Assembly: GCF_008933155.1 (NCBI RefSeq)
Contig: NZ_WBVP01000010.1
Span: forward strand, 78,673-142,672
Direction: 5' to 3'
DNA from: Aliivibrio finisterrensis
GTDB taxonomy: Bacteria > Pseudomonadota > Gammaproteobacteria > Enterobacterales > Vibrionaceae
DNA: 64,000 nucleotides
Made by a program: the position numbers and the translations under genes. The notes under the pieces are model-generated. The model saw nothing but the letters and a program-made list of their open reading frames with translations. It did not search any database and was not told where the DNA came from. Below are positions 36,475 to 46,065 of this stretch, piece by piece. The number at the start of each line of letters is the position of its first letter. Positions within the stretch are counted from its first letter, which is position 1.

Positions 36475-37368
36475 TCACTTAATCACAGGCTTCTTTTTAC
36501 GCTCCCATTGAGTAATGAAAGCAACAGAAGCTATGATTATTGCCGCACCTAACCATAAGCGTCCTGGAGGTGCCCAACCAAATACTACCCACCCAGCTAA
36601 CACATTTAATGGCAATTTAGCGTGATCAAACGGCTGCACAAACGACGCATCAGCAACAGCATAGGCTTTTACGATAGCCCATTGCGCCAATGCCGTCATT
36701 ACACCAGCGCCAAATAGCAATAGCCACACATTCATACCGCTTGGTGTTTGCCAATCGGGTAACGCCAATAAGATATTAAATGGGGTAATAAGAACCAAAA
36801 GATACACTACCATAGTCGATGGTGAATCGTTTGACGACATCTTCTTAACCATTAACGAATAACAAGCCCAGAAGAAAGCAGCGCCAACAGGTAATAGTGT
36901 TGCCCATGTAAAGCTATCTGCCCATGGCTCAAGAATAATCATCGCCCCAACAAAACCAGCTAATGTTGCACACCAACGAGCCGCACCGACTTTCTCTTTT
37001 AAGAATAAGCCAGAGCCAATAGTCGCAAATAAAGGAGAGGTCATTAAAAGGGCGATGCCTTGCCAAATCGGAACTGGGTAAGCTAATGCCCACAACCACA
37101 GTTGAATACCAATTACCGACAAGAATACACGCAGCGCATGCATACCAAAATGCTCAGTACGAAGTGAATTACGCAGCCCTAATGTGCGTAAATACGGCAA
37201 AATAACAACAAGTGCTATCGCGTATTGAACCAGTGCTACCATGGTTGATGGTAAGCCAAAGTTCATACTGACGTATTGAGCAATACTGTTAACTATCGCA
37301 AAGGCAAGGCCTGCAGTTAACATCCAAGAGGCACCTTGGACAGGTTGATGCTGAGACATAAAGGTCAT
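36475..37368 (-). CDS. EamA/DMT-family transporter
   Basis: 297 residues with ten hydrophobic helices in two EamA repeats. The first repeat has ALLMTSPLFATIGSGLFLKE; the second has FVQPFDHAKLPLNVLAGWVVF and ends with a basic tail RKKKP. Drug/metabolite exporters of this family move metabolites or amino acids outward; the substrate is unknown. The in-frame ATG three codons later is an equal start candidate. Confidence 0.88.
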   Translation of the reverse strand: MTFMSQHQPVQGASWMLTAGLAFAIVNSIAQYVSMNFGLPSTMVALVQYAIALVVILPYLRTLGLRNSLRTEHFGMHALRVFLSVIGIQLWLWALAYPVPIWQGIALLMTSPLFATIGSGLFLKEKVGAARWCATLAGFVGAMIILEPWADSFTWATLLPVGAAFFWACYSLMVKKMSSNDSPSTMVVYLLVLITPFNILLALPDWQTPSGMNVWLLLFGAGVMTALAQWAIVKAYAVADASFVQPFDHAKLPLNVLAGWVVFGWAPPGRLWLGAAIIIASVAFITQWERKKKPVIK

Positions 37369-37460
37369 TATTCACATTGAAAAAAGGGAAACAAATCATA
37401 CGACTGTTCCCCTCATTTGCCAACCGTTAACCCCTAACAAACCCCTATAAACTGGGCTTA

Positions 37461-38858
37461 TTAGCTCATAAATTTACGACTTAAGATTTTTAGCATCCAT
37501 TTTTTGTGTTTTAACAGCAACCTTGCTCTTGGTAACCAATTTGGTGTATTCAATATGGTTTTAGCGTGAGAGAAGGTTTGAAAGCCTTCAATGCCATGGT
37601 AACTCCCTACGCCTGAATCACCAATGCCTCCAAAAGGAGCATCATCAGCAGCCACATGCATCATAGTGTCATTAACGGCTAAGCCACCACTGTGTGTTTT
37701 CTGACTAATGTCTTTAACCAGCTGTTTATCTAATGACATCACATATAATGCTAATGGGCGGGGACGCGCCTGAATATAATTCAAGGGTTCTTCGATTTTG
37801 TCATAACCAATAATTGGCAATATCGGCCCAAAAATCTCTTCTTTCATCACTTGCATGTCGTCTGTTACGTTAGTCAGTAAACGAGGTAAGAATGAACGCC
37901 CGTCTATTTTCTCAACATCACCAATCGCCGTAATTATGGCTCCCTTCTTTTGGGCATCATCAAGATAGTTATTTAAACGATTATATTGAGCTTGGTTAAT
38001 GATATGGCTGTATTCTCGTCGTCCCTTTTTCTCAGGAAAAGCTTGTAAAAATCGACGAGAATAAAGCGAGATAAAGTCATCCACTTTATTTTTAGGAACA
38101 AAGACATAATCAGGCGCAACGCAAATTTGGCCTGCATTCATAGATTTGCCAAGCATAATCGCATCTACCGCTGACGTTAAATCGGCATCTTCTGCGATGA
38201 TCACTGGTGATTTCCCACCTAGCTCAAGAGTCACTGGTGTCAGATTTTTAGCCGCAGCACTGGCGACTAGCTTACCGACTTGAGTTGAGCCTGTGAATAA
38301 TAGATGGTTAAAAGGCAATTGTGAGAACTCTGCCGCGACATCCCCCTCTCCTTCAATAATACAAACGTGCTGAGAAAGCTCAGCGAACACACGGCGAAGC
38401 ACTTGATTTGTTTGAGGCGTGTATTCACTTAACTTGACCATGACACGGTTGCCCGCAGCAATTGCAGTTACAATAGGCGCTATACTTAAATAGATAGGAA
38501 AATTCCAAGGGACAATAACACCAACAACGCCAAGCGGCTGATAACACACTGACACCTTTGAAGGAGAGAGCAATAGTCCTGCATGGCGTTTTTTAACGTT
38601 AAGCCATTTAGGCAAACGCTTAAGCGTATAATTGATGTGTTGAATGGAAGGCATCAAATCACAAATACTGGAATCAAAATGACTTCTAAACCCATAATCT
38701 TGTTCAAGTGCTGAGACTAAAGCCCATTTTTCAGTTAAAAGCGCCGCTTTTAATTTGATAAGTAGTGATAGCCGATCTTCTTTTTCAGGGTAAGGAGACG
38801 CTTGATATGCCTGTTGAAGCTGCTCAAATTCATACGATAAATTAACGACACTGTTCAT
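37461..38858 (-). CDS. coniferyl-aldehyde-dehydrogenase-type NAD(P)-dependent aldehyde dehydrogenase
   Basis: 465 residues, aldehyde-dehydrogenase superfamily of the CalB type (shorter, fatty-aldehyde-like). Motifs: VIVPWNFPIYLSIAPIV, LFTGSTQVGK, VTLELGGKSP (general-base Glu), SMNAGQICVAPDYV (catalytic Cys) and EEIFGPILPI. The C-terminal hydrophobic/basic tail (RARLLLKHKKWMLKILS) suggests membrane association. Minus-strand neighbour of the EamA gene, spacing 92 bp. Confidence 0.9.
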   Translation of the reverse strand: MNSVVNLSYEFEQLQQAYQASPYPEKEDRLSLLIKLKAALLTEKWALVSALEQDYGFRSHFDSSICDLMPSIQHINYTLKRLPKWLNVKKRHAGLLLSPSKVSVCYQPLGVVGVIVPWNFPIYLSIAPIVTAIAAGNRVMVKLSEYTPQTNQVLRRVFAELSQHVCIIEGEGDVAAEFSQLPFNHLLFTGSTQVGKLVASAAAKNLTPVTLELGGKSPVIIAEDADLTSAVDAIMLGKSMNAGQICVAPDYVFVPKNKVDDFISLYSRRFLQAFPEKKGRREYSHIINQAQYNRLNNYLDDAQKKGAIITAIGDVEKIDGRSFLPRLLTNVTDDMQVMKEEIFGPILPIIGYDKIEEPLNYIQARPRPLALYVMSLDKQLVKDISQKTHSGGLAVNDTMMHVAADDAPFGGIGDSGVGSYHGIEGFQTFSHAKTILNTPNWLPRARLLLKHKKWMLKILSRKFMS

Positions 38859-39028
38859 GGTCTAAGTCCATTTATTGGCCAAAAAATCATTATAGCAATG
38901 CCATTTAATTCGCGAAATCATTCTACTTTAGGCCTGTGCTCTTCTTCTCTTTTTTAAATAACTCATTGATCTTTTTGTAACAAGGCTGTAATGATATAGA
39001 GATAGTAATAACTGTGAGAACAATAATA

Positions 39029-40375
39029 ATGAATAAACCAACCAATATTACTCTGTCCCCACAATGGGAAGATCGCATAAGTAACGAACAAAAGTTACGT
39101 CGTAATGATCAGCGCAGCGTTTTTCAACGAGATCGTGCTCGTATTCTCCATTCTGCTGCTTTTCGTCGCCTTCAAGCAAAAACTCAAGTTCACGGTCCAG
39201 GCAGTGCCAATGATTTTTATCGCACGCGCTTAACACATTCTTTAGAGGTTTCACAAATTGGCACTGGTGTAGTTGCACAACTTAAATTAAGGCAGCCCGA
39301 GTTTCGTAACCTATTAACCTCTACCAGTTTAATGGAAAGTATCTGTTTAGCTCATGATATAGGCCACCCTCCTTTTGGTCATGGTGGTGAGATTGCGCTT
39401 AATTATATGATGCGTGATCATGGCGGGTTTGAAGGCAATGGGCAGACGTTACGAATTTTAAGTAAACTAGAGCCTTATACTGAACATTTCGGTATGAACT
39501 TAGCAAGAAGAACTCTACTTGGTGTTCTAAAATACCCTGCATTTTTAGACCAAGTTCACTCTAGCTTTCACCCTGAACCGGTCACTAACTTACGTCACTT
39601 AAAATCCATTGAATGGCATCCACCGAAAGGAATTTACCGTGATGATGAACAGATCCTAAATTGGGTTTTGACCCCACTATCTGATCACGATAAAGCCCTG
39701 CTATCTACACTTCGGTTCCAAAAAGAAGGCGATAATAGCCATAGAAAAACACGCTTTAAATCCATTGATTGCTCAATCATGGAACTGGCTGATGATATTG
39801 CTTATGGTGTTCATGACTTAGAAGATGCAATAGTGATGGGGATTGTCACTCGTAACCAATGGCAAGAATCTGTAGCAAGTAAGCTTGCCGAGTGTGGTGA
39901 TGAATGGTTTGAAGCTAATATTGAAACCATCAGTGACAAGCTGTTTTCAGGTCTTCAATATCAACGTAAAGATGGGATTGGTAGTATTGTAAATGCATTA
40001 TTAACCTCTATTAGTATTAAAAAAACGACGTTCGAGGAAGAGCCTGAGTTCGATTCAGAATTACTGCGTTGGAATGCATATTTAAGCCCGTCCATGACTT
40101 ATGCCTTAGAAGTGCTTAAAAAGTTTGTAGGTAAATACGTAATTCACCACTCTGAAATGCAACGGATTGAGTACAAAGGTCAGCAAATTGTGATGGAAAT
40201 ATTTGATGCGTTAAATTCTGATCCTGAACGTTTATTGCCTGAAAATGATAAACGAGAATGGCAAGAAGCAATGATGTCAGGTGGTAATGCGCATCGAGTG
40301 ATTGCTGACTATATTGCCGGCATGACCGATGGTTATGCTCAGCGTTTATATAATCAGCTTTTTGTTCCTATCTGA
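39029..40375 (+). CDS. deoxyguanosinetriphosphate triphosphohydrolase-like HD protein
   Basis: 448 residues from ATG 39029; a GTG five codons upstream is possible, but its sequence doubles as a weak ribosome site. HD-domain dNTPase: [34 protein letters not shown] (His) and [16 protein letters not shown] (His-Asp), [16 protein letters not shown]. Such enzymes split dNTPs to nucleoside and triphosphate, and in some bacteria deplete dNTPs during phage attack. Single gene, ending at a shared terminator with the DTW gene. Confidence 0.92.
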   Translation: MNKPTNITLSPQWEDRISNEQKLRRNDQRSVFQRDRARILHSAAFRRLQAKTQVHGPGSANDFYRTRLTHSLEVSQIGTGVVAQLKLRQPEFRNLLTSTSLMESICLAHDIGHPPFGHGGEIALNYMMRDHGGFEGNGQTLRILSKLEPYTEHFGMNLARRTLLGVLKYPAFLDQVHSSFHPEPVTNLRHLKSIEWHPPKGIYRDDEQILNWVLTPLSDHDKALLSTLRFQKEGDNSHRKTRFKSIDCSIMELADDIAYGVHDLEDAIVMGIVTRNQWQESVASKLAECGDEWFEANIETISDKLFSGLQYQRKDGIGSIVNALLTSISIKKTTFEEEPEFDSELLRWNAYLSPSMTYALEVLKKFVGKYVIHHSEMQRIEYKGQQIVMEIFDALNSDPERLLPENDKREWQEAMMSGGNAHRVIADYIAGMTDGYAQRLYNQLFVPI

Positions 40376-40391
40376 TCGAATACCGAACAAT

Positions 40392-40421
40392 AAAAGAACT
40401 ACTCTGAACGGTAGTTCTTTT
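40392..40421. terminator. bidirectional terminator covering the DTW-gene stop
   Basis: AAAAGAACTAC, eight-base loop, GTAGTTCTTTT. The DTW-gene stop codon (40399-40401) is inside the stem. Confidence 0.85.
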
Positions 40422-41025
40422 GATACACCCCTTCCGGCATTTGGCTAATATGAAATTCTATCATGTTGTCAAAAGCCGTTAGAATCGAACCAAATTTATC
40501 GGCAGTTTCTGATGCTATCGATTCATTATCTAATTGACTGAGTACATGGTAACCCGCTTCTGCTGTTGATAGAGCGTTGTCTTTTGGCGCTTTTCGAACA
40601 CGATAATTGCCCGATAACTCAGTATCAAGATGCACCTTGTGTAATGAATGCAGATTCGTCGAGAGCTGCCACATCTTGTAGGCTTTCTTCCACGTCCCAT
40701 CCAATAAAATTACACGCTGTTTTTTCTCTGATGTATTCGATGCCGATGAAATCACCTGGCTTGTGTTGTCTAAAAAAAGCACTTGATGCTGATAATTATC
40801 ATCACTTAATAATTGGTTTAATTCAGAATGCTCAGTAAAATTCTCACCAATAAAAGTGCGACAGTTTGCCAAACTTAGCGATAGGATCTTTGCTGTCCCT
40901 AATGGTCGCTTAGCTTCTGTTGGATGCTGTAGTATGATGAGTTCAATCTCAGTAGAGATCGGGGTTATCCATTTACAAATACAGGCTTTTTTTGTTTTTA
41001 AACATTGAAGACAAAATCGAATCAC
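40399..41025 (-). CDS. tapT: DTW-domain tRNA-uridine aminocarboxypropyltransferase (TapT/YfiP type)
   Basis: 208 residues. N-terminal zinc cysteines FCLQCLKTKKACICKW, then LILQHPTEAKRPLGTAKIL, the DTW-like signature RVILLDGTWKKAYKM and RKAPKDNALSTAEAG. The family transfers the 3-amino-3-carboxypropyl group of SAM to uridine 47 of some tRNAs. The start is GTG at 41025 with AAAGG six bases upstream; the Cys cluster requires it. The start lies 14 bp from that of the divergent rhombosortase gene. Confidence 0.88.
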   Translation of the reverse strand: MIRFCLQCLKTKKACICKWITPISTEIELIILQHPTEAKRPLGTAKILSLSLANCRTFIGENFTEHSELNQLLSDDNYQHQVLFLDNTSQVISSASNTSEKKQRVILLDGTWKKAYKMWQLSTNLHSLHKVHLDTELSGNYRVRKAPKDNALSTAEAGYHVLSQLDNESIASETADKFGSILTAFDNMIEFHISQMPEGVYQKNYRSE

Positions 41026-41039
41026 AAGGAACCTTTGTT

Positions 41040-41603
41040 TTGTTGAAATTACTTTTTCCCATTTTAGTTATACTTGGGTTTGCACAACTAACACCAGTAT
41101 CTGATTTTTTTACTTGGGACAGAAACTTAATTCTACAAGGCGAGGTTTGGCGATTAATTACGGGTAACTTTACCCATACTAACCTTGCTCACCTAATAAT
41201 GAATGCTGCCGCACTAATGGTATTTTGTTTTATTTTTAAGGACATATTAAATCCAAAAAAATTGTGGGGCCTACTGCTTTCTATCAGTTTAATGACTGGA
41301 GGACTTCTCTTATTATCTCCTATCCAATCTTATGTAGGCTTATCCGGTGTATTACATGGCTTATTTATCTGGGCTGCGATTGAAGACATCAAACAGCAAC
41401 GAAGTACAGGGTGGTTATTACTCGTCGGTGTCGTCGCTAAAATTGCTTGGGAACAATACTTTGGAGCAAGTACTTCTACCATATCTTTAATAAATGCTAA
41501 CGTTGCTATAGAGGCTCACCTAATTGGAGCATGTTGTGGTGCAATACTCCAATTACTCTACTATTTCTATACACTTAGTACAGCCTCTGACGCCCCAAAA
41601 TAG
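41040..41603 (+). CDS. rssP: rhombosortase (rhomboid-like intramembrane protease)
   Basis: About 187 residues with six hydrophobic helices. Rhomboid active site: Ser in [16 protein letters not shown], His in [12 protein letters not shown], and the oxyanion-side block [15 protein letters not shown]. Rhombosortases cut GlyGly-CTERM anchors from exported enzymes; no such substrate is visible in this window. The start is decided by the ribosome site: AAGGA at 41026-41030 precedes tandem TTG codons at 41040 and 41043. A longer frame from TTG 40992 would overlap the divergent gene. The 3' end overlaps recR by 29 bp. Confidence 0.88.
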   Translation: MLKLLFPILVILGFAQLTPVSDFFTWDRNLILQGEVWRLITGNFTHTNLAHLIMNAAALMVFCFIFKDILNPKKLWGLLLSISLMTGGLLLLSPIQSYVGLSGVLHGLFIWAAIEDIKQQRSTGWLLLVGVVAKIAWEQYFGASTSTISLINANVAIEAHLIGACCGAILQLLYYFYTLSTASDAPK

Positions 41604-42177
41604 AATGAGATAGCGTTGTACCGTCCACTAATTCTAGCTCTCCGCCCATAGGGACACCGTGTGCAATTCGACTTGCAGGGACTTGGTGCTCCTGACACAC
41701 TTCAGCAATATAGTGAGCTGTCGCTTCGCCTTCTACCGTCGGGTTCGTTGCTAAAATCACTTCGGTAATATCGCCACGGCCTAAACGGTGGTCAAATAAA
41801 TCTAAACCGATATCACTTGGACCGATACCATCAAGAGGAGAGAGATGCCCCATTAAAACAAAATAACGCCCAGAGAATTGCCCCGTTGCTTCTACCGCAA
41901 CGATATCGGCAGGACTTTCTACGATACACAACTCACCGCTGGCTTGACGTTTTGGATTTAAACAAATTGCACACGTATCTTCTTCAGTAAATGTTCTACA
42001 TTCTGAGCAATGTCCAATCTCAGACATCGCACGAGACAAAGAGTCCGCCAGTTGCATTCCCCCTTGACGGTTACGTTGTAAAAGATGAAACGCCATTCGT
42101 TGAGCTGATTTTGGACCAACGCCAGGTAGGCATCGTAATGATTCCATTAATTGTTCTAATAAACCACTTGTTCGCAT
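41575..42177 (-). CDS. recR: recombination mediator RecR
   Basis: 200 residues, the normal length. Helix-hairpin-helix [19 protein letters not shown], a C4 zinc finger [20 protein letters not shown] at about 56-73, and a TOPRIM domain ([20 protein letters not shown]). Works with RecO/RecF to load RecA on gapped DNA. Last gene of dnaX-ybaB-recR; a hairpin separates it from ybaB. Convergent overlap with the rhombosortase gene. Confidence 0.95.
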   Translation of the reverse strand: MRTSGLLEQLMESLRCLPGVGPKSAQRMAFHLLQRNRQGGMQLADSLSRAMSEIGHCSECRTFTEEDTCAICLNPKRQASGELCIVESPADIVAVEATGQFSGRYFVLMGHLSPLDGIGPSDIGLDLFDHRLGRGDITEVILATNPTVEGEATAHYIAEVCQEHQVPASRIAHGVPMGGELELVDGTTLSHSILGRQRLY

Positions 42178-42199
42178 AGTTTTTTTATATTCCAGAAAA

Positions 42200-42225
42200 G
42201 AAAAAGGCAGCCACTTAGCCGCCTA
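42200..42225 (-). terminator. hairpin with T run between ybaB and recR
   Basis: Minus strand: AGGCGGC-TAAGTG-GCTGCCT then TTTTTC (one G-U pair). It could partly end ybaB transcripts before recR. Confidence 0.7.
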
Positions 42226-42280
42226 ATTTTACCAAGATAAATATGAATAATCTGTCTTGATTTTTATCATTTAAGATAAA

Positions 42281-42616
42281 TTAGAATGGCATTTTAAAGC
42301 CTGGTGGCATTTGCATTCCACCAGTAACACCAGCCATTTTTTCTTTTTGTGTTTCTTCAATACGACGAGAAGCATCATTGAACGCGGCAGCGATCAAATC
42401 TTCTAGCATCTCTTTTTCGTCTTCTTCCATTAAGCTTGGATCGATTTCAACACGACGAACACTGTGAGAACCTGTGATAGTAACCTTAACAAGGCCAGCA
42501 CCTGATTCACCAGTTACTTCCATGTTTGCGATTTCTTCTTGCATTTTTTGCATGCGATCTTGCATTTGCTGGGCTTGCTTCATCAAGTTGCCCATGCCGC
42601 CTTTTCCACCGAACAT
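42281..42616 (-). CDS. ybaB: YbaB/EbfC nucleoid-associated protein
   Basis: 111 residues: [20 protein letters not shown] at the N-terminus, [19 protein letters not shown] and a C-terminal [17 protein letters not shown]-binding dimer of tweezer shape. It sits between dnaX and recR as in E. coli and is translated from a strong site (TAAGAGAGAA before the ATG). Confidence 0.95.
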   Translation of the reverse strand: MFGGKGGMGNLMKQAQQMQDRMQKMQEEIANMEVTGESGAGLVKVTITGSHSVRRVEIDPSLMEEDEKEMLEDLIAAAFNDASRRIEETQKEKMAGVTGGMQMPPGFKMPF

Positions 42617-42719
42617 AATTATTCTCTCTTAAATTTACTTCTTTGTTACTAAGAAAATGGGGATGAATATGACAATTTCAACCCATATGTATATTTTACT
42701 GTATTTGTATAAGAACGAA

Positions 42720-44849
42720 TTAAATCGGCCTTACACTTTCTTGATCCATTTCTGCACCAAACCTCTGTATAAAGAAATTCACGTGTGGATCTTGTTGTAA
42801 ACTTTGGTACGCCGTTTGTAATTTGGTTTGATACATTTGCTCACGTAATTCTAAAGGCGTCGTACCCTCAGTACTAATATCAATCAATACTGTGATGTCT
42901 TTATTAAGCGCCTGACTCAATGCCTGAGCTACCAATTCATTGGCTTTATCGCCATTCAAATGAGACTGAGCTGCTCTCAAATGTAATGTTACTTGGTTGT
43001 CTTTCTCAACAAACGACGAATTTAACACTAACTGTTGAACCAATTTTGGCAAGGTTAATGACATGGCCAGTGCTGACCATTCATCTTGCTTTGATGATTC
43101 TTCCACCAGTAATTTTACCATCTCTGGTGTTTTTTCATGCTCTAGTGCTTGCTTTAACTTGGTTGGAGTAATATCACTCACGACCTTTTTCTGTTCAGGT
43201 TGTGTTGATTTCCAACGATAAGGCTCTTCTGGTTTTTTCTCTTGTGCTGCTGAACTTCCAATTTGCGACACCTGAGCACGAGGGGCTAAATGCTGTTTTT
43301 CAGCAATGCGTTCTAGCACTGAACTCGTTTTTTTCTTATCGGATGCCGCACTAGACTTTTTTGAGCCAGTACCATTGTTTGTGTTAGCTAAATTATTTTT
43401 TGCACTGCGTAACTGGTTACGAACGCCAAGCAAACCCGTTTTTGGTGCAACAGCAGGCTCTTGCTGTACAGGAGGTACAGAAGATGACGTTTGCTGCATT
43501 GATTGATGCGAATCCCCCATAGGCGGCGCATCATACATAGGTGGTTGCTCTGACTGTACTGGTGGTACGTATTGATTCTTAGTATTAGCTTGTTGTGGTT
43601 GAGCGATTTGAGATGCCTGACGCTGAACTGGCGTTTGAGGTCTCATCGTTGCTGGATTTGAGTCTACAAGCGGTGCTGACTGCTGTCTTGGCATTGCCAT
43701 AGGTTGAACAACTTGAGGCTCTGTTGATGGTACAGCAATCGGCTGAGCATCTAACTGTTGTGCATGAACGGGACGAAACGCGACCATTCTTAGCAGCATC
43801 ATTTCAACGCCCGTTTTTTCCGTTGGCGCTAACGGTAAATCTTTACGGCTTTGTAAGGCAATTTGATAAAAAAGTTGCACTTCTTGTGGAGATAATTGGC
43901 CACTTAACAGTTCAATACGCTCTGCATCTGGTTGTGTTTTATCCAAAGTAGCCGGCAGTGCTTGATACATGGCTAATTTATGAAGTTGGTTCGCTATTTC
44001 TTTGGCTAACCCATCCCATTCAATCCCCATATCAGCAAGATCATTCACACAGCTCATTAATGTCTGCATGTTTTTCGTGCTTATAGCCTCTAAAATCCGA
44101 ACCGCTTGATCCGTGTCTAAAGTGCCTAGCATCGCTGAAACAATATCAGTGGTAACAGAGCCATTACCCAATGCTATCGCTTGATCTGTCAAACTCAGTG
44201 CATCACGCATACTGCCGTCAGCAGCATGAGCAATCAGGCCTAATGCTCTTGCGTCTTTTGTTACTTCTTCTTTATCTAAAACAAAATCTAGCTGCTCATG
44301 AATTTGATCAACACTGATGTGCTTTAGATGGAATTGTAAACAACGAGACAATATCGTTACAGGCAGTTTCTGTGGATCGGTCGTTGCTAATAAAAATTTG
44401 ACGTACTCTGGCGGCTCTTCCAATGTTTTTAATAACGCATTGAAACTATGGCGCGACAGCATATGAACTTCATCGATCAAATAAACCTTAAAACGACCAC
44501 GCGCAGGTTTGTATTGAACATTATCAAGCAGTTCACGAGTATCTTCTACTTTAGTTCTAGAAGCAGCATCGATCTCAAGCAAATCAACAAAGCGTCCTTC
44601 GTCGATTTCCTTACAAGTAGAACACACACCGCAAGGGGTTGATGTGATCCCTTCTTCACAGTTCAACCCTTTCGCGAACAAACGTGCAATGGTGGTTTTA
44701 CCCACACCACGAGTTCCGCTAAATAAGTAAGCGTGATGAAGTCGATTATGGTCAAGTGCGTTTTCCAACGCCGTAAGCACGTGAGGTTGGCCAACCACAT
44801 CTTTAAAATGATGTGGACGCCACTTACGTGCCAGAACTTGATAGCTCAT
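42720..44849 (-). CDS. dnaX: DNA polymerase III tau subunit, with predicted frameshifted gamma form
   Basis: 709-residue tau from ATG 44849; an in-frame extension of 15 residues is unlikely. AAA+ clamp-loader domain: Walker A GTRGVGKT at 45-52, zinc cysteines 64, 73, 76 and 79, and IDEVHMLSR (Walker B). A Gln/Pro-rich linker follows, then domains IV-V. In codons 496-498 (Ser-Lys-Lys) the bases are A AAA AAG, the E. coli slippery heptamer in the same frame. A -1 shift there would read Val then TAG, giving a gamma of 499 residues. This is predicted, not shown. Confidence 0.95.
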   Translation of the reverse strand: MSYQVLARKWRPHHFKDVVGQPHVLTALENALDHNRLHHAYLFSGTRGVGKTTIARLFAKGLNCEEGITSTPCGVCSTCKEIDEGRFVDLLEIDAASRTKVEDTRELLDNVQYKPARGRFKVYLIDEVHMLSRHSFNALLKTLEEPPEYVKFLLATTDPQKLPVTILSRCLQFHLKHISVDQIHEQLDFVLDKEEVTKDARALGLIAHAADGSMRDALSLTDQAIALGNGSVTTDIVSAMLGTLDTDQAVRILEAISTKNMQTLMSCVNDLADMGIEWDGLAKEIANQLHKLAMYQALPATLDKTQPDAERIELLSGQLSPQEVQLFYQIALQSRKDLPLAPTEKTGVEMMLLRMVAFRPVHAQQLDAQPIAVPSTEPQVVQPMAMPRQQSAPLVDSNPATMRPQTPVQRQASQIAQPQQANTKNQYVPPVQSEQPPMYDAPPMGDSHQSMQQTSSSVPPVQQEPAVAPKTGLLGVRNQLRSAKNNLANTNNGTGSKKSSAASDKKKTSSVLERIAEKQHLAPRAQVSQIGSSAAQEKKPEEPYRWKSTQPEQKKVVSDITPTKLKQALEHEKTPEMVKLLVEESSKQDEWSALAMSLTLPKLVQQLVLNSSFVEKDNQVTLHLRAAQSHLNGDKANELVAQALSQALNKDITVLIDISTEGTTPLELREQMYQTKLQTAYQSLQQDPHVNFFIQRFGAEMDQESVRPI
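43356..43362 (-). promoter_or_regulatory. programmed -1 frameshift heptamer in dnaX
   Basis: On the minus strand TCA AAA AAG TCT AGT: A AAA AAG is in the zero-frame phase used in E. coli dnaX. The -1 frame reaches TAG two codons on (43351-43353). A strong downstream hairpin is not obvious by eye. Confidence 0.75.
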
Positions 44850-44891
44850 AGAATACAGCCCAAAATAAAATAGATCTAAATCGTAGCACAG

Positions 44892-44927
44892 CAAAAAAAT
44901 GAGATCTCCCTTGATAGAGAGATCTCA
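44892..44927 (-). terminator. terminator between apt and dnaX
   Basis: Minus strand: TGAGATCTCTC-TATCAA-GGGAGATCTCA then seven T. It lies just downstream of apt. Confidence 0.85.
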
Positions 44928-44952
44928 CTCAATTTATTGTGTATATGAGGAA

Positions 44953-45498
44953 TTAGTGACCAGCAAACTCACAGATGCTGTATACGTTTAGGCCTAAACC
45001 TTCTAAACGAGTTTCGCCACCAATTTCTGGTAGATTAATAACAAATGCTGCATGCTCAACTTCACCACCAAGTTGGCGGATCAGTTTTACTGTTGCTTCA
45101 ATCGTACCGCCAGTAGCTAGTAGGTCATCAACCACTAATACTTTATCACCTTCAACAATTGCATCAGTATGAATTTCTAACGTATCTGTACCGTATTCAA
45201 GATCATACGTCTGTGCGATTGTCGGGCGTGGAAGTTTTCCAGGCTTACGTACAGGAACAAAACCAACACCTAACTTTAGCGCTAATGGCGCACCAAATAA
45301 GAAACCACGCGCTTCAGTACCAACAACCTTAGTAAAGCCACCTTGTTTATATTTCTCTACAAGTAGTTGAATTGTCGCTTGATATGCTTTTGGGTCTTCC
45401 ATCAAGCTAGTTACATCACGGAACATGATGCCTGCTTTTGGGTAATCAGGAATAGATTTGATGCTGCTTTTAATCAGTTCAAGTGTTTCTGTCGACAT
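44953..45498 (-). CDS. apt: adenine phosphoribosyltransferase
   Basis: 181 residues, full length. PRPP-binding loop [18 protein letters not shown]; adenine-side residues in [18 protein letters not shown] and [18 protein letters not shown]. Salvages adenine to AMP. First gene ahead of dnaX, as in enterobacteria, but a terminator lies between them. Confidence 0.96.
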   Translation of the reverse strand: MSTETLELIKSSIKSIPDYPKAGIMFRDVTSLMEDPKAYQATIQLLVEKYKQGGFTKVVGTEARGFLFGAPLALKLGVGFVPVRKPGKLPRPTIAQTYDLEYGTDTLEIHTDAIVEGDKVLVVDDLLATGGTIEATVKLIRQLGGEVEHAAFVINLPEIGGETRLEGLGLNVYSICEFAGH

Positions 45499-45641
45499 GA
45501 TTTTGTCCTATTCTGCCTAAATCCGGCATTAAAAAAAATTAACCGACTTATGTTATTCACTTTCTGTGTTGTGAGCAAGTATTACCCGTCGAGATGAGCA
45601 GTTGTTCTAATGCCTATTACGCTAGTCGATTATTTTAAAAA

Positions 45642-46007
45642 TTAAGAACTTGGGATGGTTGAAAACCAATATAGAAGTGTAATTGCTAATACTAACAATA
45701 AAAATTTCACCCACAAAATTGGCGCTATTATTATAGAGAGAAGAAAGCTAAGCACTATCATTACAAACGCCTTCTTTTTAATGGAGGCCTTGATAGTTTT
45801 ACACGCCTGCCACTCAACAATAGGAGGGCCTAAATAAGGGTCCGTAATAAGCCAAGCATGGATTCGGGGTGAAGCTCGCATAAAACATGCGCTAGCAAGG
45901 ATCAAAAATGGCGTCGTTGGTAGGAGAGGTAAAAATACACCAATAAGACCTAGAACTAATGCGATAACGCCAATAAAAAACCAAAACGCCTTATGGGTAA
46001 AATGCAA
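45642..46007 (-). CDS. ybaN: YbaN family (DUF454) inner-membrane protein
   Basis: 121 residues with three to four hydrophobic helices. Family block VFLPLLPTTPFLILASACFM followed by SPRIHAWL. Function unknown. In enterobacteria this gene also lies next to apt, so the context supports the call. Confidence 0.85.
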   Translation of the reverse strand: MHFTHKAFWFFIGVIALVLGLIGVFLPLLPTTPFLILASACFMRASPRIHAWLITDPYLGPPIVEWQACKTIKASIKKKAFVMIVLSFLLSIIIAPILWVKFLLLVLAITLLYWFSTIPSS

Positions 46008-46065
46008 ATCTGTCTCTCTAAACCAAAACTATACTCTAACGTGAGGCTATCACTAAACAATCAAT

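Noticed and set aside
39029..40375. dGTPase-like gene as part of an anti-phage island
   Set aside because: It sits among housekeeping genes with no other defence genes, and the same gene order is typical of Vibrio chromosomes.
43341..43349. Run of seven A in dnaX as the frameshift site
   Set aside because: Its phase does not give an X XXY YYZ heptamer; the A AAA AAG 15 bases upstream does. Transcriptional slippage there cannot be excluded.
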